Source: Minisyncoccota bacterium
GTDB lineage: Bacteria; Patescibacteriota; Minisyncoccia; Minisyncoccales; CSSED10-335
Length of the DNA: 10,694 nucleotides
Direction: 5' to 3'
Assembly (NCBI GenBank): GCA_021129615.1
Contig: JAJOKY010000038.1
Location: 1-10,694, forward strand
Translations under genes and position numbers: made by a program
The notes under the pieces: model-generated
Seen by the model: only the letters and a program-made list of their open reading frames with translations
Told to the model about the DNA's origin: nothing
Database searches by the model: none
Shown: positions 6,368-10,694 of the stretch, in pieces
How the letters are laid out: every line of letters starts with the position of its first letter
Position numbering within the stretch: position 1 is the stretch's first letter

Positions 6368-6398
6368 ATAAGATAAAAATAATTACTTTTTATCTTAT
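6368..6398. terminator. Possible hairpin terminator between thyA and the exchanger gene
   Basis: ATAAGATAAAAA (6368-6379) and TTTTTATCTTAT (6387-6398) form a perfect 12-bp stem with loop TAATTAC. The minus-strand exchanger stop codon lies in the stem. There is no G/C core and no long T tail outside the stem, so efficiency as a terminator is uncertain. Confidence 0.4.
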
Positions 6399-7354
6399 AT
6401 AGCAACTAAAACCTGAATAACTACAAAAGCTATATAGATGAACAGAAGAAATATTCCCTCTTTCCTCGTTATCTTATTACCTGTTCTAATAAACAGCAAG
6501 AAAAAAATTGCAGAGATAATAAGGAAAAATCGAGCAACAGATAATAGAGAAAAGCCAATATTATCTATATGAATAGGATGGAGTAGAGAAATAATCCCCA
6601 AAACTAAAGAAGATGTACTAATCACTGCCCCCATTAATCCTCCAAGAACCATCCAGTCATCCCCCTTTCTCGCTGATTGAATTCCAAAAAATATCTCTGG
6701 TAGAGCGTTCCCCGTTCCAATAACCAATATTCCAATAAGTAGAACAGGAACATCAAATGCCTCTGAAAATGCCCTAGACGATCTAATTATTCCTTCTGCT
6801 CCCAAAATAATCAGAAACAAGGACCCAAATAAAGTCCCTATATTTTTTAGAATATCCCTAAAATTGAGAGGCTTGCTCTCTTCAAAGACTCTAGTGAATC
6901 TTTCCTGTTTAGAGAATAACCAAGAAATGTAAATAAGAAAAGTTAAAAGAAGTATAACTCCATCAATTCTAGACAATAGTCGGTCATGAATTAGAATCAT
7001 CGGTAGTATAGCAACAACTAATGTAAATATAGCTGTTCCTTGGACTGTCCTACTTTTGATAGTTAGTCCATTTTTTGAGATTATTGCAGCTAAAGCCACA
7101 GCAATAGTTAGGTCAACTATATTACCACCAACTATCTCCCCAAAAGATAGTTCGGGAATTCCCTGTAAAACCGAACTTATTCCAATAAAAAGATTAGGTA
7201 ATGACCCCGCAAAAGCCATAATAAAAAAAGAAAGAACAAATTCTCTCCATCCCAAAAACTGAGCAATACTAGTTAAAGACCCAATAAGCCACTTGCTAGA
7301 TAGAGCTAATAGGGAAAAGGATATAATGAATATTAAAATATATAGATAGATCAT
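6395..7354 (-). CDS. CaCA-family (sodium/calcium exchanger-like) membrane antiporter
   Basis: The 319-residue, highly hydrophobic product has about ten membrane segments in two homologous halves, as in the Na+/Ca2+ exchanger family (PF01699, YrbG-like). Alpha repeat 1 spans roughly AFAGSLPNLFIG (48-59) to GEIVGGNIVD (72-81). Alpha repeat 2 spans GTGNALPEIFFG (213-224) to LGGLMGAVIS (237-246). Family members normally carry SLPE in both repeats plus GSN/GSD further on; these side chains bind the ions. Here the first glutamate is Asn54, Asn78 is kept, Glu220 is kept, and the second Asn/Asp position is Val244. Transport is therefore likely but the ion is uncertain. The gene stands alone between thyA and the oxidative-stress operon, with no Shine-Dalgarno. 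Confidence 0.85.
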   Translation of the reverse strand: MIYLYILIFIISFSLLALSSKWLIGSLTSIAQFLGWREFVLSFFIMAFAGSLPNLFIGISSVLQGIPELSFGEIVGGNIVDLTIAVALAAIISKNGLTIKSRTVQGTAIFTLVVAILPMILIHDRLLSRIDGVILLLTFLIYISWLFSKQERFTRVFEESKPLNFRDILKNIGTLFGSLFLIILGAEGIIRSSRAFSEAFDVPVLLIGILVIGTGNALPEIFFGIQSARKGDDWMVLGGLMGAVISTSSLVLGIISLLHPIHIDNIGFSLLSVARFFLIISAIFFLLFIRTGNKITRKEGIFLLFIYIAFVVIQVLVAI

Positions 7355-7442
7355 TTTAGATGATATTTAGTTAGTTTCTAAAACATACTAGTATCAATTT
7401 TAAATAAAACTAAGTTATTGCAACTATAGCAATGTTTACTTA

Positions 7443-7480
7443 GAAAAAACAAGAGGAGACTTTTCGCCTCTTCTTGTTTC
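7443..7480 (-). terminator. Intrinsic terminator of the oxidative-stress operon
   Basis: On the minus strand AAACAAGAAGAG (from 7479) pairs with CTCCTCTTGTTT (one G-U pair), enclosing a loop centred on GAAAAGT, and the transcript then continues into a run of T. It begins 19 bases after the peroxiredoxin stop codon and closes the perR-to-prx transcript. Confidence 0.88.
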
Positions 7481-7498
7481 CTACCTATCTTCTACTTA

Positions 7499-8173
7499 TT
7501 ACTGTTCTAGTTTTTTATGACAGAACCACCAATCTAAACACTTAAACTCTCCCTTTTCTGCCCTAGAGAGTCTCTCTTTCGCTGTTTCAATATCTGTCGC
7601 AGGTGGGATTATTACATCAGAGCTAACTATCTCACTATTCGGCCAGTTAGCTGGCATTGCTACTTTATTTTTATCTGAAATCTGCATAGCTTCTAATGAT
7701 CTAAGAATTTCATCCATATTTCTTCCAAGCTCTTGAGGATAATAGACAATAACTCTAACTTTTCCATTGGGGTCAACAATAAAGACTGCTCTTACCGTGC
7801 TTGTCCCTTTCCCAGGATGAATCAACCCTAATTTTTCTGCAACAATTCCTGTATCAGCAATTATAGGAAACTCTATCTCTATATCTAATTTATCTTTTAT
7901 CCATTCTTCCCATTTGATATGAGCAAAAACTTGATCTATGCTTAATCCAATAAGTTCACAGTTAAGTTTTTTAAACTTATCATACCTATTTTGGAAAGCA
8001 ACAAATTCTGTTGTACATACTGGCGTGAAGTCTGCTGGATGACTAAATAGCACAAACCATTTTCCAGAGAATTGAGCAGGAAGCTCCATTATCCCACGAG
8101 TAGTCTGAACCTTTATCTTTGGGAAGTCGTCCCCTAAGAGAGGTATCCCATTTTTTTCTTCTATATTTTCCAT
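7499..8173 (-). CDS. Prx6-type (archaeal-like) peroxiredoxin
   Basis: This thiol peroxidase reduces hydrogen and organic peroxides in the cytoplasm. The 224-residue product matches the Prx6/archaeal TPx class. The peroxidatic Cys53 lies in SHPADFTPVCTTEF (44-57) with Pro46 and Thr50. The catalytic Arg128 is in STVRAVFIVDP (125-135). The extended C-terminal arm contains MPANWPNS (173-180) and ends with the cysteine pair C212/C218 in CLDWWFCHKK (212-221). That pair is typical of archaeal-type members and provides resolving thiols. It is last in the perR operon, 38 bases after the superoxide reductase gene, so it would remove the peroxide that enzyme makes. A terminator follows. There is no Shine-Dalgarno. 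Confidence 0.96.
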   Translation of the reverse strand: MENIEEKNGIPLLGDDFPKIKVQTTRGIMELPAQFSGKWFVLFSHPADFTPVCTTEFVAFQNRYDKFKKLNCELIGLSIDQVFAHIKWEEWIKDKLDIEIEFPIIADTGIVAEKLGLIHPGKGTSTVRAVFIVDPNGKVRVIVYYPQELGRNMDEILRSLEAMQISDKNKVAMPANWPNSEIVSSDVIIPPATDIETAKERLSRAEKGEFKCLDWWFCHKKLEQ

Positions 8174-8211
8174 TATAATATTATTTTTTAAATTTTAACT
8201 ATTAGCGACCT

Positions 8212-8613
8212 TTAGTTATATTGTCTTGTGGTGCTCCATAGCCCATGAAGGTTACAAAACTCCCTTGCTTCTATCTGCCCTATCTTTCCCTCGCTTAGAT
8301 CTATATTAAACTTAGCTATCGGCTTATCATCAGGGTTTAAAAATTTTCTGTAACTCATATTATCAATAACAAGCTCTATCCACTGGATATGGTGATCTTT
8401 CTCCATCGGATGTAAGGTAGACCCAACCTCAATTATTACACCGCCTTCTGTCTCCCTTATAGTTGGTAGGTGTTTTTCTTTTCCACCCTCCTCTTTTTGT
8501 CCTTCTATTAATTCCATAGGCTCTCCACAACAGACCAGCTCTCCAAAGCCAACAACTAAAACTTCAATGAGGTTTTTGCAAGCATTACACCTGAATATAT
8601 TTCCTTGTTTCAT
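8212..8613 (-). CDS. dfx: Desulfoferrodoxin / superoxide reductase (2Fe-SOR)
   Basis: Superoxide reductase converts superoxide to hydrogen peroxide without making oxygen, and is typical of anaerobes and microaerophiles. The 133-residue protein has both domains. The N-terminal desulforedoxin domain holds C9, C12, C28 and C29 for the Fe(Cys)4 centre I. The catalytic domain holds the centre II ligands H48 (EKHLP), H68 (TLHPMEKDHH), H74, C120 and H123 (EFCNLHGLWS). Lys47 next to H48 matches the lysine that guides superoxide. All ligands are present, so activity is expected. It sits between the NrdD-tail-like gene (20-base gap) and the peroxiredoxin gene. Possible electron donors include the small CxxC protein encoded just upstream, but that is speculative. 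Confidence 0.96.
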   Translation of the reverse strand: MKQGNIFRCNACKNLIEVLVVGFGELVCCGEPMELIEGQKEEGGKEKHLPTIRETEGGVIIEVGSTLHPMEKDHHIQWIELVIDNMSYRKFLNPDDKPIAKFNIDLSEGKIGQIEAREFCNLHGLWSTTRQYN

Positions 8614-8633
8614 AATAAATAGTAATTTTTATC

Positions 8634-8951
8634 TTAACTGCAACCGCAACCACACCCCCGACCAGAATGATACTCTCTTCTGTCGCTATATTCCTCTTTT
8701 TTCCCTGTATGCCACTGCTCTACTGGCCTTAAGTAACCGACTACCCTTGAATAGACTTCACACTTATTAAAATTAGAAAGACTAGCGTTTTTTTCATAAC
8801 AATCAGTACACTTAAATATACTAATTATCTCTCCTTCGTTGTCGTACTTTAACATTACTCCATTCTCTATTTTCCCCTCCTTAACTTCGATCCCAATTTT
8901 ACAGTCATGGCATGAAAACTCATTTTTTTGAACATTTTTTACATTTTCCAT
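8634..8951 (-). CDS. Small stand-alone protein resembling the zinc-ribbon/glycyl-radical C-terminus of anaerobic ribonucleotide reductase
   Basis: This 105-residue protein has CxxC pairs at C14/C17 and C48/C51. Then comes a segment CEVYSRVVGYLRPVEQW (64-80) followed by GKKEEYSDRREY (83-94). That segment closely resembles the end of class III ribonucleotide reductase NrdD, where RVxGY carries the glycyl radical; Gly72 is the equivalent here. The roughly 600-residue catalytic barrel is absent, and this is not a gene cut off by the window. The protein ends in an unusual alternating tail, RGCGCGCS (98-105). Its start overlaps perR by 32 bases, and no other Met precedes the first CxxC. It is second in the perR operon. 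It could be an autonomous radical/zinc domain (compare GrcA/YfiD for pyruvate formate-lyase), a rubredoxin-like partner of the SOR, or a metal-binding protein. The homology is by recognition; the function is unknown. Confidence 0.72.
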   Translation of the reverse strand: MENVKNVQKNEFSCHDCKIGIEVKEGKIENGVMLKYDNEGEIISIFKCTDCYEKNASLSNFNKCEVYSRVVGYLRPVEQWHTGKKEEYSDRREYHSGRGCGCGCS

Positions 8952-9336
8952 AAAAATATATTTGATAATTATTAATCTTACCGACCTTTATGAAGTCCCC
9001 GAATATCTTTTTCAAGCAACTTGCTTTATTATGGCCCCTTTTATTAATATTTTTTTTGAAATTTGGTATTTCAATATCATAAATGTTGTCACAGCTCTCA
9101 CAGATAAAATGAGAATGAGGATCTGTATTAGCATCATAACGACTAACCTCATGTGCTATCTCTATTATTTTCTTCTTATTCTTAAAGGTGGCTAGTATTC
9201 TATAAACAGTCCCCAAACTAATCCTAGGAAGCTCTTTTCGAACCTCTAAATAGATGTCTTCTGCGCTCGGATGACTAGTTGTGCTTTTTAAATATTTTAG
9301 AATAATCTCTTTTTGAGAAGTCATTCTCTCTATCAT
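8920..9336 (-). CDS. perR: PerR-type Fur family peroxide-sensing repressor
   Basis: Fur-family dimeric repressor of 138 residues. The N-terminal winged helix includes SHPSAEDIY (21-29) and ISLGTVYRIL (39-48). Compared with Bacillus subtilis PerR, the five regulatory-metal ligands all align: H22 (H37), D68 (D85, in RYDA), H74 (H91), H76 (H93) and D87 (D104). Aspartate rather than glutamate at the D85 position favours PerR over Fur. Structural zinc cysteines are C79/C82 (CESC) and C132/C135 (CKKC). Between D87 and C132 there are about 13 residues more than in B. subtilis PerR, including an extra Cys107. It heads the operon with SOR and peroxiredoxin and presumably represses it and itself. The start at 9336 is chosen; Met5 is an alternative. 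The 3' end overlaps the next gene. Confidence 0.9.
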   Translation of the reverse strand: MIERMTSQKEIILKYLKSTTSHPSAEDIYLEVRKELPRISLGTVYRILATFKNKKKIIEIAHEVSRYDANTDPHSHFICESCDNIYDIEIPNFKKNINKRGHNKASCLKKIFGDFIKVGKINNYQIYFYGKCKKCSKK

Positions 9337-9347
9337 AATCGTAGTTT

Positions 9348-9362
9348 ATTATCAATAATGAT
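9348..9362. promoter_or_regulatory. Candidate PerR/Fur-like operator near the perR transcript start
   Basis: ATTATCAATAATGAT is AT-rich, imperfectly symmetrical, and resembles the ATTAT/ATAAT half-sites of PerR and Fur boxes. It lies just downstream of the expected transcript start, where a repressor would block transcription. The match to the PerR consensus TTATAATNATTATAA is only partial. Confidence 0.35.
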
Positions 9363-9372
9363 TACTAATTAG

Positions 9373-9400
9373 ATTATATTCTTAATAAAATTTTTGTCAA
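9373..9400 (-). promoter_or_regulatory. Near-consensus promoter of the perR oxidative-stress operon
   Basis: On the minus strand TTGACA (9400-9395) and TATAAT (9378-9373) are both perfect hexamers, 16 bases apart. Transcription would start near 9366, about 30 bases before the perR ATG. Such a strong promoter fits a repressor-controlled operon. Confidence 0.85.
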
Positions 9401-9636
9401 TAGTATCTAGAAATTAACCTAGATGGACTAGCCCCAAAAACTTTCTTAAATCAATTATTTTATTTAAAATTATAAAATAATTTGAGAAACCTCCGCCTCT
9501 TATAAGTTTTGTGAAAAATCTCCCTTCTATTTTTGTCTCTCTTTCCCCTGTTAATAATTAGTTATTGACCAGTGAGTCGCCTAGCCCCTTTTAGTTTTTG
9601 ACTTTTAGCCTCCTTTTTGCTATCTTTTAAAAAGAT
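9401..9636. other. Divergent intergenic region between perR and the 4-TM gene
   Basis: I see no convincing gene here. It holds an AT-only stem (TCAATTATTTTAT at 9451-9463 with ATAAAATAATTTGA at 9472-9485, one bulge). From about 9486 a pyrimidine-rich plus strand with repeated CTCC/TCCC/CCCC clusters follows. A promoter-like TTGACT (9598-9603) with TATCTT (9621-9626) lies near the next gene. A 17-base palindrome, TATCTTTT-A-AAAAGATA (9621-9637), abuts its start codon. Confidence 0.45.
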
Positions 9637-9969
9637 ATGAAAATTTTTTTATTATATATCGTTGCTGGGATAATAAGTATATGGCTAGCAACGGGCATCC
9701 CTGGGGTGAACTTTACTGGTAGCCTTGCTACTCTTGTTTTGGCTGGATTTGCTCTTGGAATAATCAATTTTGCTATTAAACCAATTCTAAAGATAATAAC
9801 GCTACCATTAAGAATTTTAACTCTTGGGCTTTTTACACTTTTTCTTAATATAGCTATTATCTGGGTTATTGATGTCTTATTTCTTGGCGAGATATTCACA
9901 TTCTTTTCATTATTTATAGCGACAATTATAATCTGGATTCTTAATATGGTAATAATTAAAAAAAATTAA
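9637..9969 (+). CDS. Small 4-TM membrane protein of the phage_holin_4_2 (PF04020) type
   Basis: The 110-residue protein is almost entirely hydrophobic, with about four membrane segments (about 2-20, 28-46, 56-79, 85-107). It shows the family pattern: GVNFTGSLATLVLAGFALGI (23-42), NFAIKPILKIITLPLRILTL (44-63), then a segment around GLFTLFLNIAIIWVID (64-79). The automatic name phage holin is misleading, because this family is widespread on bacterial chromosomes and no phage gene is nearby; its function is unknown. It precedes secG by two bases and probably shares its transcript. A promoter-like pair ends only 10 bases before the ATG, so the mRNA may be almost leaderless. Confidence 0.88.
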   Translation: MKIFLLYIVAGIISIWLATGIPGVNFTGSLATLVLAGFALGIINFAIKPILKIITLPLRILTLGLFTLFLNIAIIWVIDVLFLGEIFTFFSLFIATIIIWILNMVIIKKN

Positions 9970-9971
9970 AA

Positions 9972-10181
9972 ATGAACATTCTTTCAATAGCACAAATAGT
10001 TGTATCGATAATTCTTATCGTTCTAGTCCTTATCCAACAAGGAGAATCAGGGCTTGGGTCTGCCTTTGGACAAGATGGGGGGGGCTATTCCACTCGTCGG
10101 GGAGCTCAAAAATATATCTTTAATGGAACTATAGTTTTTGGTGTTCTCTTTCTTGCTCTGGCTGTTTTTAACCTTCTATGA
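9972..10181 (+). CDS. secG: Preprotein translocase subunit SecG
   Basis: SecG is the small third subunit of the SecYEG channel and assists SecA-driven protein export across the cytoplasmic membrane. The 69-residue product has two membrane helices (about 5-21 and 51-69). They flank a glycine-rich loop with LIQQGESGLGSAFG (20-33) and YSTRRGAQKYIF (39-50), the usual SecG signature. It starts two bases after the 4-TM gene, and its TGA stop overlaps the ATG of the next gene (ATGA at 10178-10181). All three are therefore probably translated in a coupled way. Use of TGA as stop argues for the standard code. No Shine-Dalgarno is visible. Confidence 0.95.
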   Translation: MNILSIAQIVVSIILIVLVLIQQGESGLGSAFGQDGGGYSTRRGAQKYIFNGTIVFGVLFLALAVFNLL

Positions 10182-10694
10182 AGTTTCTAAATAAGAAAAA
10201 AATTCCATCATTAGGGCAATGGAGATCTCTTTATAAGGTCTTCACTAAGAAGGAAAAAATAGGCTTTTCTCTGATTTTAGCTATTTTTATCATCTCTTTT
10301 ATCACTTTTTTGGTATCTACATATTTTTCAAAGACGAAAGAGGTTCCAGCATTTGGAGGAACCTATATAGAGGGACTTATTGGATACCCACGATTTATCA
10401 ATCCAATATATAGTCTAAGCGATGTTGATAGAAATATCACATCGTTATTGTTTTCGGGGCTACTCTACTATGACCACTCAAAAGGATTTGTAATGAATAT
10501 GGCCGAAACAATTATTAAAGAGGAATCATCTTATAGGATGAAGCTTAGAGACGACCTTAAGTGGTCTAATGGAAAGGCTATAACAGCTCAAGATATTATC
10601 TTCACTATAAACACAATACAAGATCCAGCGTTCAAGAGTCCACTGCGTGCCGATTGGATTGGGATAAAGGTAGAGAAGGTGTCAGACTTAGAAA
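10178..10694 (+). CDS. Membrane-anchored peptide/nickel-type solute-binding protein (SBP_bac_5), 5' part only
   Basis: The first 172 codons are in the window; the gene continues past the right edge. The N-terminus is a basic cytoplasmic stretch with PSLGQWRSLYKVFTKKEK (10-27), followed by one membrane helix (about 29-49). After it the extracytoplasmic DppA/OppA-like domain begins: GGTYIEGL (60-67), RFINPIYSLSDVDRNITSLL (72-91), then KLRDDLKWSNGKAITAQDI (122-140) and FTINTIQDP (142-150), the standard family start. There is no lipobox cysteine, so it would stay in the membrane as a single-pass protein. The start overlaps the secG stop by four bases. No transporter permease or ATPase gene is visible here, so its role in uptake is inferred from the family. 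Confidence 0.9.
   Translation, partial: MKFLNKKKIPSLGQWRSLYKVFTKKEKIGFSLILAIFIISFITFLVSTYFSKTKEVPAFGGTYIEGLIGYPRFINPIYSLSDVDRNITSLLFSGLLYYDHSKGFVMNMAETIIKEESSYRMKLRDDLKWSNGKAITAQDIIFTINTIQDPAFKSPLRADWIGIKVEKVSDLE

Noticed and set aside
9428..9588. Direct repeat CTAGCCCC at 9428-9435 and 9581-9588
   Set aside because: Only eight bases with different flanks; chance is sufficient.
9627..9899. Minus-strand ORF of 90 codons opposite the 4-TM gene
   Set aside because: Antisense shadow of a real membrane-protein gene; no start context and no similarity recognised.
9637..9969. Prophage signature because of a holin-family protein
   Set aside because: PF04020 proteins are common chromosomal membrane proteins. 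There is no lysin, integrase or phage structural gene nearby, and the gene is coupled to secG.
1..10694. Avoidance of GATC sites as a sign of long-term DpnI activity
   Set aside because: GATC occurs repeatedly in the window, for example in the tRNA and in several genes, so there is no visible depletion; DpnI would not select against unmethylated sites anyway.
1..10694. Alternative genetic code (UGA as glycine)
   Set aside because: perR and secG end at TGA exactly where their families end, and no in-frame TGA interrupts other genes.
1..10694. CRISPR array, insertion sequence or rRNA
   Set aside because: No regularly spaced repeats, transposase-like ORF or rRNA sequence was found.

Overview
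The window is a strongly AT-rich bacterial chromosome segment with compact gene packing. It most likely comes from the Candidate Phyla Radiation (Patescibacteria, Parcubacteria-like). This is inferred from three things: short intergenic spaces; almost no Shine-Dalgarno motifs in front of otherwise convincing genes; and a secG gene overlapping a membrane-anchored SBP_bac_5 protein with a cytoplasmic N-terminal extension, a pairing I associate with that group. TGA serves as a stop codon (perR, secG), so the UGA-glycine code of Gracilibacteria/Absconditabacteria is excluded. The lifestyle looks anaerobic or microaerophilic, because oxidative defence relies on superoxide reductase and peroxiredoxin under a PerR-type sensor.

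Region 1 (1-500, minus strand): a tRNA-Ser(GGA), then a truncated DpnA-like adenine methyltransferase, overlapped by the first 50 codons of a DpnI-family endonuclease that runs off the left edge. DpnI-type enzymes cut methylated GATC, so a deleted GATC-type methyltransferase beside one is a telling arrangement.

Region 2 (524-4710): a protein-quality-control block. lemA, htpX and a double zinc-finger (zf-TFIIB) gene run leftward as a tight operon. groES-groEL runs rightward from a clear promoter with a CIRCE operator. A perfect bidirectional terminator follows groEL. The lemA start codon lies in a long inverted repeat.

Region 3 (4745-6390): folA (dihydrofolate reductase) and thyA (thymidylate synthase) diverge from an almost pure A/T spacer and together form the dTMP/folate cycle. 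After thyA comes a non-coding stretch with several hairpins.

Region 4 (6395-7354, minus): a CaCA-family cation exchanger whose two alpha repeats have lost some canonical ion-binding residues.

Region 5 (7443-9400, minus): an oxidative-stress operon with a near-consensus sigma-70-type promoter. It contains perR, a small protein resembling only the zinc-ribbon/glycyl-radical C-terminus of class III ribonucleotide reductase, desulfoferrodoxin (superoxide reductase) and a Prx6-type peroxiredoxin, and it ends in a terminator. Superoxide would be reduced to peroxide by the SOR, and the peroxide removed by the peroxiredoxin.

Region 6 (9637 to the right edge, plus): a 4-TM family membrane protein, secG, and the start of a peptide/nickel-type solute-binding protein, tightly coupled.

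The most unusual items are the methyltransferase-remnant/DpnI junction and the stand-alone NrdD-tail protein in the PerR operon.
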